From NCBI RefSeq assembly GCF_000423025.1, contig NZ_AUHE01000013.1:1-64000 (forward strand): a DNA stretch of 64,000 nt. The letters are read 5' to 3'. Origin of the DNA: Gordonia shandongensis DSM 45094 (GTDB lineage: Bacteria > Actinomycetota > Actinomycetes > Mycobacteriales > Mycobacteriaceae). Within the stretch, counting starts at the first letter, position 1. Every line of letters starts with the position of its first letter. The notes under the pieces are model-generated. The model was not told the DNA's origin. It was given only the letters and a program-made list of their open reading frames with translations, and searched no databases. A program made the translations under genes and the position numbers. This document shows positions 1-11,044 of the stretch, in pieces.

Positions 1-14
1 CTCTCCAACAAAAA
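1..14 (-). rRNA. rrs: 5' end of 16S rRNA, cut by the window edge
   Basis: Read on the minus strand, the last bases of the window edge are TTTTTGTTGGAGAG. This is the start of an actinobacterial 16S rRNA just before the universal TTTGATCCTGGCTCAG primer site, which lies outside the window. Only about 10-14 nt of mature rRNA are present. The call rests on this junction, on the leader upstream, and on the known mycobacterial order murA-rrs. The exact mature 5' end cannot be fixed from sequence alone. Confidence 0.8.
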
Positions 15-184
15 TGCAGAAACAAACGTTTCAACACAAAGCCAGAAAAAGAACCTGACCAATCCAAAAAACTGACATGGTAAAAATCATCCAAAAACAC
101 TCACCAACCACCACACGGCAGCCGGCAAGCACAATCTGTCCAAAATCCCCACGCCACAAAACAAAAATGTGGCACAAGAAATCC

Positions 185-211
185 AAAACACACTATCGAG
201 TTCTCAAAAAA
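185..211 (-). promoter_or_regulatory. rrn leader antitermination (box A-like) motif
   Basis: The minus strand reads TTTTTTGAGAACTCGATAG followed by TGTGTTTTGG. This closely resembles the conserved leader block of mycobacterial rrn operons (TTGAGAACTCAATAGTGTG) involved in Nus-dependent antitermination. A short stem follows at about 149-176 (GCCACA paired with TGTGGC around a T-rich loop), resembling the box C/processing element. The whole leader (1-290) is rich in G and T on the transcribed-like strand and codes for nothing. Confidence 0.7.
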
Positions 212-290
212 CACACACCCACCAGCACCAACCCCCACAACAGGAGCCAACCACCAGCAAGCACCACCCCGTCCCCGAGGCGACCTTCCC

Positions 291-320
291 AGCCTAACAC
301 CACAAACTCACACCCAGCAA
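291..320 (-). promoter_or_regulatory. rrn promoter P2
   Basis: On the minus strand, TTGCTG (315-320) is followed by an 18-bp spacer and TAGGCT (291-296), then GGGAAGG. This is a sigma-A-type promoter about 280 nt upstream of the 16S start. It lies in the position of the proximal rrnA promoter of mycobacteria, whose TAGACT -10 has a similar context. A small AGAGAG-TGA-CTCTCT hairpin (336-350) lies just upstream. Confidence 0.6.
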
Positions 321-458
321 ATTGCGCTCTCCGTGAAGAGAGTCACTCTCTGCGGTCGTGATTCCGCTGAATGCAGACCCAGCAGAACACGTCACGATTT
401 CTCGTGATTGTTCTCTGCAGGGGGATGTCTTCGCGGCCGTGCCGCTCTGACTCGCAAT

Positions 459-487
459 AAGTTACGCACACCCGACGCGGAGGTCAA
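459..487 (-). promoter_or_regulatory. rrn promoter P1, at the murA stop
   Basis: TTGACC (482-487) and TAACTT (459-464) on the minus strand are spaced exactly 17 bp, a near-consensus sigma-A promoter. The -35 begins 10 bp after the murA stop. Transcription would run through a roughly 440-nt leader containing P2 and the antitermination block into 16S rRNA. A second stem-loop (TCACGA-GAAA-TCGTGA, 391-406) lies between P1 and P2. Confidence 0.6.
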
Positions 488-496
488 ATCGGCTGG

Positions 497-1756
497 TCAG
501 GGTCCCGACACTCGCTCGATCGTTCCCCCGAGAGCCGTCAGGTGCTCCTCGAAGTGCGGGTATCCGCGGTCGATGTGCTCCACATCGTGCACCTCGGTCA
601 TACCGTCCGCGACCAGTCCCGCCAACACCAGGCCGACCCCGGCGCGGATGTCCGACGACCAGACCGGAGCACTGGACAGGCGCTGCACCCCGCGGATCAC
701 GGCGTGGTGGCCGTCGGTACGTGCATCGGCGCCGAGCCGGACGAGCTCTTCGACGAAGCGAAACCGCGCCTCGAAGACGTTCTCGGTGATCATCGACATC
801 CCCTCCGAGACGGTCGCCAAACCGATGGCCATCGGCTGCAGGTCGGTCGGATACCCGGGATACGGAAGGGTCGCCGTGTTCACCGCGACCGGTCGGTCGT
901 CCTGGACCACCCGGAAGCCGTCGTCGAGACGAGACACCTGTGCACCCGCATCCTCCAGTTTCTTGAGGACCAGACGGAGATGATCGGGGTCCACGCCCCG
1001 CACGCGGATGTCGCCGCGGGTCATGGCGGCGGCCACGCCCCACGTGCCGGCGACGATGCGGTCCCCGACCACGTGGTGCGTCGTCGGCTCCAATTCGGCC
1101 ACGCCGGTGACCGTCAGTGTCGGAGATCCCACCCCGTCGATCCGAGCGCCCATCTCGATGAGCATGCGGCACAGGTCGACGATCTCCGGTTCGCGGGCCA
1201 CATTGTCGATCGTCGTGACGCCGTCGGCGAGGACGGCCGCCATCAGGATGTTCTCGGTGGCTCCCACCGACGGGAACTCGAGCGCCACCGCGGCACCGGT
1301 GAGCGCGTCCGCCTCGGCGACCACGCAGCCGTGCTCGATGGTGCTGCGCGCACCCAGCGCCCGCAGCCCCGCCTGGTGCATGTCGAGCGGGCGCGAGCCG
1401 ATCGCATCTCCACCGGGAAGCGCCACCACCGCCCGGTGCCGACGGGCCATCAGCGGCCCCAACACGCACACCGACGCCCGGAACTGCTTCACCGCGTCGA
1501 AATCGGCGTGGTACTCCGGTTCGGCCGGGACGTCGATGGTCACGACGTCGCCGTCGATGTCGACCCGGGCGCCCAGCCCCCGCAGGACGTCGGCCATGAG
1601 GGGGACGTCCGCGATCTCCGGTGCGTTCGTCAGCACGGTCCGCCCCTCGGCCAGCAGCGCCGCCGCCATGAGCTTCAAAACGCTGTTCTTGGCTCCTCCG
1701 ACGGTCACCTCTCCCGACAGTCGGGCCCCACCGGTCACCACGTAGCGATCACTCAC
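497..1756 (-). CDS. murA: UDP-N-acetylglucosamine 1-carboxyvinyltransferase MurA
   Basis: Cytoplasmic enzyme for the first committed step of peptidoglycan synthesis: it transfers enolpyruvate from PEP to UDP-GlcNAc. The 419-aa protein has the normal family length and full EPSP-synthase-like repeats, with GGAKNS near residue 20 and an [11 protein letters not shown] segment. The catalytic loop reads [15 protein letters not shown], so residue 117 is Asp where most bacteria have the fosfomycin-alkylated Cys. Asp117 is the known mycobacterial state and predicts intrinsic fosfomycin resistance. The start is GTG, 6 nt after a TACAGT -10 box, suggesting a leaderless mRNA. It lies directly upstream of the rrn operon, as in mycobacteria. 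Confidence 0.97.
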   Translation of the reverse strand: MSDRYVVTGGARLSGEVTVGGAKNSVLKLMAAALLAEGRTVLTNAPEIADVPLMADVLRGLGARVDIDGDVVTIDVPAEPEYHADFDAVKQFRASVCVLGPLMARRHRAVVALPGGDAIGSRPLDMHQAGLRALGARSTIEHGCVVAEADALTGAAVALEFPSVGATENILMAAVLADGVTTIDNVAREPEIVDLCRMLIEMGARIDGVGSPTLTVTGVAELEPTTHHVVGDRIVAGTWGVAAAMTRGDIRVRGVDPDHLRLVLKKLEDAGAQVSRLDDGFRVVQDDRPVAVNTATLPYPGYPTDLQPMAIGLATVSEGMSMITENVFEARFRFVEELVRLGADARTDGHHAVIRGVQRLSSAPVWSSDIRAGVGLVLAGLVADGMTEVHDVEHIDRGYPHFEEHLTALGGTIERVSGP

Positions 1757-1762
1757 GCACCC

Positions 1763-1785
1763 ACTGTAACGGGGGCGAGTAGATT
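1763..1785. promoter_or_regulatory. Divergent leaderless promoters of murA and pduO
   Basis: Only 37 bp separate the two start codons. Toward murA, TACAGT (1763-1768, minus) ends 6 nt before the GTG. Toward pduO, TAGATT (1780-1785, plus) ends 8 nt before the ATG. With initiation 6-9 nt after the -10, both transcripts would begin at or next to the start codon, leaving no room for a Shine-Dalgarno site. Confidence 0.6.
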
Positions 1786-1793
1786 AGTCGGAT

Positions 1794-2384
1794 ATGGCAG
1801 TCCATCTCACACGCATCTACACCCGGACGGGTGACGACGGCACCACCGGGCTCTCGGACTTCTCCCGAGTGCCCAAGACCGACGCCCGCGTTCGCGCCTA
1901 CGCCGACTGCGAGGAGGCGAACGCGGCGATCGGCGTCGCCCTGACTCTCGGCGGCGAGATCCCCGACGACATCGTCGCGGTGTTGACGACCGTCCAGAAC
2001 GATCTGTTCGACGCGGGCGCCGACCTGTCGACGCCCGTCGTCGAGGATCCCGAGTATCCGCCGCTGCGCGTCCTCCCGGCGTATGTCGACGCGCTGGAGC
2101 AGTGGTGCGATGCGTTCGTCGAGGAGGTCGAACCGCTGAACTCCTTCATCCTCCCCGGCGGCACCCCGTTCGCCGCGCTGCTGCACCAGGCGCGCACGAC
2201 GGTGCGCCGGGCGGAACGCTCCGCGTGGGCGGCCGTCGACGCCAATCCCGACGACACCGAGGTCCTCCCGGCGAAGTATCTGAATCGGCTCTCGGACCTG
2301 CTGTTCATCCTCGGTCGGGTCGCGAACGTGCGGGCCGGCCAGGACGACGTCAAGTGGGTGCCGGGCGGCGACCGAAAACGGTGA
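1794..2384 (+). CDS. pduO: PduO-type cob(I)yrinic acid a,c-diamide adenosyltransferase
   Basis: Transfers the adenosyl group of ATP to cob(I)alamin, making the coenzyme B12 used by adenosylcobalamin enzymes such as methylmalonyl-CoA mutase. The 196-aa protein has the family hallmarks: TRTGDDGTTGL near residue 10 (ATP binding), FILPGG near 120, ARTTVRRAER near 135 and YLNRLSDLLFILGR near 165. It corresponds to Rv1314c by sequence and by its place beside murA. It starts at ATG and is probably leaderless. It converges on the DUF2550 gene. Confidence 0.93.
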   Translation: MAVHLTRIYTRTGDDGTTGLSDFSRVPKTDARVRAYADCEEANAAIGVALTLGGEIPDDIVAVLTTVQNDLFDAGADLSTPVVEDPEYPPLRVLPAYVDALEQWCDAFVEEVEPLNSFILPGGTPFAALLHQARTTVRRAERSAWAAVDANPDDTEVLPAKYLNRLSDLLFILGRVANVRAGQDDVKWVPGGDRKR

Positions 2385-2412
2385 CCCCGTGTCGCCGCCC
2401 CGGCGGCGGACC

Positions 2413-2859
2413 TCAGGCCGCCGGGCGTCGACGCACGCGCCGCAGCGAGCGGGCCTCGATCCACGACAGGAATGCCGTCGACACTTCGGGGCTCATCCCG
2501 AGTTCGTAGTGCGCCGACCGCTCCGATCGGCCGACCGCCACCTCGATCACGGTGAAGTCGCCGTCCATGATCTCCAGTTCGGTGTCGACCGGTGTCCGAC
2601 GTCCGACGATCTCGATGCGCCGCCGCGACAGGGTCACCGACGGTCCCGGACGCAGCGACCGCAGTCGGTAGTAGTTGAGGGCGTCGTCGCCGTAGTGCAC
2701 CGAACCGTGCCGCCACCCCTCGTCGGTGTCTGCGGGCACGGCCCGAAGCAGCATCGGCGTCCCGGCCCGGCGGATCTCCGAGAGTCGATAGACGACGCCC
2801 GCCGTGATGACGAGTGCCGCGACGACGATCGCGACGATGAATACGGCCCACATCGGCAC
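2413..2859 (-). CDS. DUF2550 family membrane-anchored protein
   Basis: A 148-aa protein with one N-terminal transmembrane helix (residues about 4-24) and a soluble C-terminal domain rich in beta-forming stretches and Arg. It matches the actinobacterial DUF2550 family, which sits next to atpC in mycobacteria (Rv1312 position). Its function is unknown. The start is taken as GTG at 2859 because AGGAGG lies 9 nt upstream; the ATG two codons later is too far from it. It lies beyond the atp terminator, so it is probably a separate unit. Confidence 0.8.
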   Translation of the reverse strand: MPMWAVFIVAIVVAALVITAGVVYRLSEIRRAGTPMLLRAVPADTDEGWRHGSVHYGDDALNYYRLRSLRPGPSVTLSRRRIEIVGRRTPVDTELEIMDGDFTVIEVAVGRSERSAHYELGMSPEVSTAFLSWIEARSLRRVRRRPAA

Positions 2860-2944
2860 TTTCCGCTACCTCCTCATGTGCAGGTATACCACTGTGCGAC
2901 GGCCGCGTGCGGAGGGCACCGCCACCGAGCGGGGACAGACCGAC

Positions 2945-2987
2945 GAAAAACCGACAGCCGCCCTGCATCGGCAGGGCGGCTGTCGGT
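2945..2987 (-). terminator. Intrinsic terminator of the atp operon
   Basis: Perfect 17-bp arms (2950-2966 and 2971-2987) with a 4-nt ATCG/CGAT loop, followed on the minus strand by a TTTTTC tail (2945-2950). It lies about 25 bp after the atpC stop. This is the clearest factor-independent terminator in the window. Confidence 0.9.
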
Positions 2988-3012
2988 TCGTCATGACGAT
3001 CGCAGCGCGGTC

Positions 3013-3390
3013 TCAGCTCACCGCTTCGACGGCGCGCACGCGAGATTTCGCACGAAGGTACTCGTCGCTGCCTTCGGCTGCCGACGAGAGCACCTCTCGT
3101 TCGGCGGCGACGTCGATGTCCGAGACGAACTGAGCGTGCTCGGCGAGAACTGTGATCGACTCTGCGCTCACGGACAGGAAACCGCCCTGAACCGCGAACG
3201 CCGTTCGATCACCGCCGGCCTCGGTCAGCACGACGCACCCGCCGGGGGCGAGCTCGGCGAGCATCGGCGCGTGATTCGCGAGGATGCCCAGCTCCCCCAC
3301 CGTCGTCTGCGCGACGAGGAACGACGCGTCACCGGTGTACAGCTCCGTGTCGGGTGAGACGACCTGGAGTCGGAAAGTCTTGTCAGCCAT
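3013..3390 (-). CDS. atpC: ATP synthase F1 subunit epsilon
   Basis: Central-stalk subunit of the membrane ATP synthase. It couples gamma rotation to catalysis and can restrain ATP hydrolysis. The 125-aa protein has the typical N-terminal beta-sandwich (FRLQVVSPDTELYTGDA, GELGILANHAPMLAEL) and a short C-terminal helix ending in RAVEAVS. Last gene of the atp operon, 9 bp after atpD and just before the strong terminator. Confidence 0.97.
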   Translation of the reverse strand: MADKTFRLQVVSPDTELYTGDASFLVAQTTVGELGILANHAPMLAELAPGGCVVLTEAGGDRTAFAVQGGFLSVSAESITVLAEHAQFVSDIDVAAEREVLSSAAEGSDEYLRAKSRVRAVEAVS

Positions 3391-3399
3391 GGCGGGCGA

Positions 3400-4887
<1,488 letters not shown>

Positions 4888-5847
4888 TCAGTTCGCCAGC
4901 GCCTCGACGCCGCCGACGATCTCGCTGATTTCCTGGGTGATCTGCGCCTGACGGGCCGCGTTGGCCTGACGGGACAGGGTCCGTTCGAGCTCGGTCGCGT
5001 TGTCGGTGGCCGCCTTCATGGCGGTCCGCCGCGCCGCGTTCTCCGATGCGGCCGCCTCGAGAAGCGCCGCGAAGATGCGTGATGCCACGTACTTCGGCAG
5101 CAGCGAGTCGAGCAGTTCCTTCGCCTCGGGTTCGAACTCGACCTCCGCGGAGACCTCGACGTGCTCGGCGTCCTGGAGGATGTCCTCCCCCATCTCCAGC
5201 TGCTCGACCTCGAACTCGACGTCGATCGGCGCCATGCGGCGCACGACCGGCTTCTGCGTCAGCATCGACACGAACCGCGTGTAGACGATGTGCAGTTCGT
5301 CGACGCCCTCGACCTCGCCGTGGTGCGGCGCCGGCAGCGGCACCGTCTCGCCCGACCCGGCCAGGAAGGAGTCCACGAGGTGGTGGACCGCGGCCGAGCT
5401 GTCGGCGAAGACGGGCTGCTGGGAGAAGCCCGACCAGCTGGCGGCGATCGGCCGATCGCGGAAGGTGTAGTACCCGATGCCCTTGCGGCCCATGACGTAC
5501 ACCACGGGGTCCTTACCCTCGCTGCGGAGCAGCGACAGCAGTTCCTCGGTCTCCTTGAGCACGTTCGAGTTGTAGCCGCCGCACTGGCCGCTGTCACTGG
5601 TCACGACCAGCACCGCGGCGCGGCGCGGGCTCTCGCGTTCAGTGAGCAGTGGACTGTCCAGCGACGTCGACGCGTTCGCGAGCGTCGTGACGACCCGCGT
5701 GATCTCCTGGGCGTAGGGGCGAGCGGCAGCCACTCGCGCCTGCGCCTTGGTGATCCGCGATGTCGCGATCAGCTCCTGCGCCTTCGTGATCTTCTTGGTC
5801 GATTGAATCGACCTGATCCGTCCGCGCAGCTCCCGGATGGTTGCCAT
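4888..5847 (-). CDS. atpG: ATP synthase F1 subunit gamma
   Basis: Rotor shaft subunit with N- and C-terminal coiled-coil helices. The 319-aa protein begins [25 protein letters not shown] and ends in the conserved [17 protein letters not shown]. It is about 30 residues longer than E. coli gamma; an acidic segment around residues 210-240 ([15 protein letters not shown]) accounts for part of this, as in other actinobacteria. It lies 1 bp from atpA. Confidence 0.97.
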   Translation of the reverse strand: MATIRELRGRIRSIQSTKKITKAQELIATSRITKAQARVAAARPYAQEITRVVTTLANASTSLDSPLLTERESPRRAAVLVVTSDSGQCGGYNSNVLKETEELLSLLRSEGKDPVVYVMGRKGIGYYTFRDRPIAASWSGFSQQPVFADSSAAVHHLVDSFLAGSGETVPLPAPHHGEVEGVDELHIVYTRFVSMLTQKPVVRRMAPIDVEFEVEQLEMGEDILQDAEHVEVSAEVEFEPEAKELLDSLLPKYVASRIFAALLEAAASENAARRTAMKAATDNATELERTLSRQANAARQAQITQEISEIVGGVEALAN

Positions 5848-5848
5848 G

Positions 5849-7483
<1,635 letters not shown>

Positions 7484-7543
7484 GTTCCTGCTCTTCCTGG
7501 CTTTCTGTTCTTGGTCTGGGAATCGTGTGTTGTCGGGTGTCGG

Positions 7544-8362
7544 CTACCGCAGGCCGCGACGCAGTGTCGCGATCTTGCCGGCGATGCTGCCGTCGATGCG
7601 CTCGTCGCCGACGCGAACGACCACACCGCCGAGAAGCGTGGGGTCGATCTCGACGTGCAGTGTGACGGGCGACGAGTAGATCTCGGTCAGCTTCGCGACC
7701 AGATCGGTGCGCTGTGCACTGGACAGCTCACCGGCGCTGGTCACGTATGCGACCTTGCGACCGTTGGTCGCGGCGGCCAGCTGGGAGAGCGCGTCGATGG
7801 CGTCACCCGGCAGTTCGTCGCTTCCGGCGATCGCATCGGATGCGAGCCGTTCCGTGGTCTTCTCCACCTTGCCGTCGATCAGCGTGCGCAGGAGGGCGGT
7901 CCGGTCCGCGGCGCTGCGGCTGCGATCGGACAGCGCCTGCTCGAGGGCGTTGTCGCCCTTGATCACGCGCGACAGGCGGAAGAGTTCATCCTCCACCGTG
8001 TCGGCCGTGCCGGCGTCCTTCGCTGCGAGCAGGAGTGCCTCCTGCCCGAGCTGGCGCAGACCTGCGGCGAGGTCGGCATCGGACGACCAGGTCCGTGCCA
8101 CCGTGGACGCGACGAGCGCGCGGGTGGCGTCGGAGACCTTGCCGGACAGAACCTTCTCGGCGACCGCAGCACGATCGTCGGGGGCGGCCGCAGAGTCGGC
8201 CAACGCGATGCGCAGCGAGCGGTTGTCGCTCACCGTGTCGGCCACGGCCAGGAGTTCCTCGCCCACGCCCACCGCGTCGGTGCCCGATGCGGCCCCGCGA
8301 AGGGTGGTTTCCAGCTCGACGCGGGCCCCGTCGAGGGCTTCACGGCTTGACGCTGCGTACAT
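7544..8362 (-). CDS. atpH: ATP synthase F1 subunit delta
   Basis: Peripheral-stalk subunit joining the b subunits to the top of F1. At 272 aa it is longer than the roughly 178-aa E. coli protein. It is not the b-delta fusion (about 446 aa) seen in Mycobacterium; it resembles the long stand-alone delta of corynebacteria and gordoniae. The C-terminus (GGVVVRVGDERIDGSIAGKI) is the canonical OSCP/delta signature. It is separated from atpF by a 135-bp gap holding a strong hairpin. Confidence 0.95.
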   Translation of the reverse strand: MYAASSREALDGARVELETTLRGAASGTDAVGVGEELLAVADTVSDNRSLRIALADSAAAPDDRAAVAEKVLSGKVSDATRALVASTVARTWSSDADLAAGLRQLGQEALLLAAKDAGTADTVEDELFRLSRVIKGDNALEQALSDRSRSAADRTALLRTLIDGKVEKTTERLASDAIAGSDELPGDAIDALSQLAAATNGRKVAYVTSAGELSSAQRTDLVAKLTEIYSSPVTLHVEIDPTLLGGVVVRVGDERIDGSIAGKIATLRRGLR

Positions 8363-8439
8363 CTAACCTAATTTCCTGTCTCGAGGAGCACGGCGCTCCT
8401 GTGCGGTTGCCCCGTTATCGACTGTTCTGCCTCGGATGC

Positions 8440-8478
8440 GGCGGAGCGAGGGACGGGATGCGTTCCCGTCCGCTCGCC
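8440..8478 (-). other. Strong intercistronic hairpin between atpF and atpH
   Basis: GACGGGA (8452-8458) pairs perfectly with TCCCGTC (8464-8470) around a 5-nt loop. GC-rich outer segments (GGCG and AGCG with CGCTCGCC) extend the stem with small bulges. There is no T tract on either strand, so this is more likely an mRNA processing or stability element, or a partial attenuator, than a full terminator. It lies in the only long (135-bp) gap between atpE and atpC. Confidence 0.6.
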
Positions 8479-8497
8479 GACCCGCTTCACCCGAACC

Positions 8498-9052
8498 TTA
8501 CTTGGCTGACTGCTCGGCGCCGTCGAGCTCGGTCAGGAACCGGTCGATGGTTCCCGCCTGCTTGACGTCGTCCGAGAGCGACGCCCCGACCAGCTTCTCG
8601 GCCAGGTCGACCGAGATCTTGCCGAGATCACCGCGCAGCTCGGAGACGACCTGCTGACGCTGCGCGTCGAGCTGGGAGTTTCCGTTGGCGATGATCCGAT
8701 CGCTTTCCGCAGTGGCCTGGGCCTTCATGTCGGTGACGATCTGTGCGCCCTGCGACCGTGCCTCGTCGCGGATCGCGGCGGCCTCTTCGCGGGCCCCCGC
8801 GAGCTGCTCGCGGTAACTCGCCAGCGCTGCGGCGGCCTCGGCCTGCGCGGCCTCGGCCCGCTCGATGCCGCCTTCGATCGTGTCGCGACGCTCCGCGAGC
8901 ACCTGCTGGTACTTGGGAATCACGAACTTCCAGAAGACGATCAGGACGACGGCGAACGCGACCAGCGACCAGGTGATGTCGAACCACATCGGGAGCAGCG
9001 GATTAGGCGCCTCACTGCTTTCCTCTGCGAGGAGAATGGTGTCGTTGATCAT
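8498..9052 (-). CDS. atpF: ATP synthase F0 subunit b
   Basis: Membrane-anchored peripheral-stalk subunit. The 184-aa protein has a single transmembrane helix at about residues 22-44 ([20 protein letters not shown]) followed by a long, highly charged alpha-helical region ([20 protein letters not shown] onward) for dimerisation and delta binding. Ordinary b subunit, 13 bp after atpE. Confidence 0.96.
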   Translation of the reverse strand: MINDTILLAEESSEAPNPLLPMWFDITWSLVAFAVVLIVFWKFVIPKYQQVLAERRDTIEGGIERAEAAQAEAAAALASYREQLAGAREEAAAIRDEARSQGAQIVTDMKAQATAESDRIIANGNSQLDAQRQQVVSELRGDLGKISVDLAEKLVGASLSDDVKQAGTIDRFLTELDGAEQSAK

Positions 9053-9065
9053 GTGTCAGCCCGAA

Positions 9066-9359
<294 letters not shown>

Positions 9360-9413
9360 TCAGTGTGTGCGAGTTCCGGCGGTCTGCACCGGCGCTCGGG
9401 ACGGTCGGTCGGG

Positions 9414-10217
9414 TCAGTGCGAGTCCGCGTGGATCGACTGATCGATGTACACGGCGGTCAGCAGGGCGAAGATGTACGCCTGCAGACCGATCACCAGCAG
9501 CTCGAAGAACGTGAAGCCGACGGCAGCGAGGATGCCGCCGATGCCGGCGAAGGTCCACAGGCCGCTCTGGTCGATGATGAAGTACTGGGTGGCTGCGAAG
9601 AACAGCGCGAGCATGATGTGGCCCGACAGCATGTTGGCCATGAGTCGGACGGTCAGCGTGAACGGCCGAAGGATGAAGGTCGAGACGAACTCGATCGGCA
9701 CCAGCAGGAAGTGGATCGGCAGCGGGACGCCCGGCAGGACGATCGACGACTTGATGAAACCGAAGAACCCGTACTTCGCGATGCCGACCCAGCAGTAGGT
9801 CACGTACGCCACACCCGCCATGACCATCGGCATGCCGATGCGGGCGTTCGAGGAGATGTTGAGGAACGGGATGATCGAGGTGAGGTTCAGGAAGATCGTC
9901 ACGAAGAAGATCGTCGCGATGATCGTGAGGAACTTGCGGCCGTTCTCCTTGCCGAGGATCTCTTCGGCGATGTTGATCCGCACCCAGTCGAGGGCGTTCT
10001 CGGCGACGTTCTGCGCACCGCCCGGCACGATCTTCGGACGGCGCATCGCGAAGTAGAACGCCGCGGCGACGAGCACCGCGACCACCACGCGGATCAGCAT
10101 GAGCCGGTCCATCGCCCACCAGGCGGGGTCGTCGGTGGTCCCACCGAAGAGCAACTCCGGGAAGAAGTCCTTCAACGTCGGCGTGTGGAACTCGGCGGCG
10201 ATCAGGGTGGCGCTCAG
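9414..10217 (-). CDS. atpB: ATP synthase F0 subunit a
   Basis: Proton-channel subunit with several transmembrane helices. The essential Arg is in FTLTVRLMANMLSGH, and the last helices read ELLVIGLQAYIFALLTAVYI. The start is uncertain. Conserved sequence begins at LSATLIAAEFHTPTLKDFF, where an in-frame CTG at 10217 follows GGGAGAG by about 6 nt. Conventional alternatives are GTG at 10292 or TTG at 10316, but these add a hydrophilic Arg-rich stretch with no Shine-Dalgarno site. The gene itself is certain. Confidence 0.93.
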   Translation of the reverse strand: MSATLIAAEFHTPTLKDFFPELLFGGTTDDPAWWAMDRLMLIRVVVAVLVAAAFYFAMRRPKIVPGGAQNVAENALDWVRINIAEEILGKENGRKFLTIIATIFFVTIFLNLTSIIPFLNISSNARIGMPMVMAGVAYVTYCWVGIAKYGFFGFIKSSIVLPGVPLPIHFLLVPIEFVSTFILRPFTLTVRLMANMLSGHIMLALFFAATQYFIIDQSGLWTFAGIGGILAAVGFTFFELLVIGLQAYIFALLTAVYIDQSIHADSH

Positions 10218-10403
10218 CGGTCTCTCCCGTTCTCGGGCCCGTATGTCCGTGACGTACGGGGTCCATCGGTCAGTGTGCGAGGTGTCCGGCACGTCGCAGC
10301 GGCGCGTGCCAGTCAATCAACCCGCGTGCAGCAGACTAGCAAGTGTGCAGGCCGACCACCGAATCCGGGGGCGTTTCGGACGGTTCGGACGGCCGCCCCG
10401 GAG

Positions 10404-10429
10404 ACCTACTATTCCGTGTAGTAGCAGGT
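10404..10429. repeat. Inverted repeat between the atpI-like gene and atpB
   Basis: ACCTACTA (10404-10411) and TAGTAG-C-AGGT (10419-10429) form a stem with one bulged base and a 7-nt loop, just downstream of the atpI-like stop. It has no T tract. It could be an mRNA stability element or a protein site; nothing in the sequence decides between these. Confidence 0.4.
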
Positions 10430-10452
10430 CACGGCTCGATATGTGACGATCA

Positions 10453-10977
10453 TCACTTCGGTGATGTCTCGGTGACGTCCGGATCCACGTAGAGGGTCCG
10501 CGTGCTCAACACGCCCCAGATCTCGCTGCCGAGGACCGCGACGATCGTGCCCACCAGCATGCTGACCAACGCACCCTTGTCGTAGAAGTCCATGTCGCGG
10601 ATCACGGCGACCACGGCGAGGACGATCACCACCTTGACCACGTACGACCCCATCAACGCGCCCATGACGACGCTCGGCGACGCCTTGGACGTGGCCAGGA
10701 TCGTCGCCACCGTGATGAGGATGAAGCCGCCCCCGATGCCCGCACCCACCAGGACTCCCCAGAGCCCCGGCGTCCCCTTGTACGGCCACCACACGAGGAG
10801 TCCGAGGACCAACAGAGCGCCCAATCCGATGAGCCCGTAGCGGAGGCCGGTCCGCAGCGGGGCCGTCGATGTCGGAGCCAGCGGAGCGCCCTCCCCTCCG
10901 GCCGCAGACTCTGGACTCGGGGTCGAGGTGTCTGCCTCGGGGTCGTCGGGGCGCTGGTTCTCGTCATTGGTCGACAC
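10453..10977 (-). CDS. AtpI-like membrane protein (ATP synthase assembly)
   Basis: A 174-aa protein with a disordered, acidic, Pro/Ser-rich N-terminus (residues 1-42), then four predicted transmembrane helices (about 47-65, 72-92, 104-124 and 133-153). Position at the head of the atp operon and topology match the small membrane protein found there in mycobacteria (Rv1303 position), analogous to AtpI, which helps assemble the c-ring. Sequence similarity to AtpI is weak, so the role is inferred mainly from context. Starts at GTG. Confidence 0.65.
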   Translation of the reverse strand: MSTNDENQRPDDPEADTSTPSPESAAGGEGAPLAPTSTAPLRTGLRYGLIGLGALLVLGLLVWWPYKGTPGLWGVLVGAGIGGGFILITVATILATSKASPSVVMGALMGSYVVKVVIVLAVVAVIRDMDFYDKGALVSMLVGTIVAVLGSEIWGVLSTRTLYVDPDVTETSPK

Positions 10978-10985
10978 GGATCATC

Positions 10986-10991
10986 AGGCTA
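10986..10991 (-). promoter_or_regulatory. Probable -10 of the atp operon
   Basis: TAGCCT on the minus strand ends 8 nt before the GTG of the atpI-like gene, in the 67-bp gap after wecA. Initiation would be at or within 2 nt of the start codon. No convincing -35 is seen. Read-through from wecA is also possible. Confidence 0.4.
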
Positions 10992-11044
10992 CAGGCCCGA
11001 GCCGCGGCTGCCGATCCGTGCCCGGCGGGGAGCGGCACGCGAGA

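Noticed and set aside
77-361. 94-residue plus-strand reading frame near the left edge
   Set aside because: It lies antisense to the rrn leader, has Thr/Pro/His-rich low-complexity sequence caused by the A/C-rich strand, and has no ribosome site or homology.
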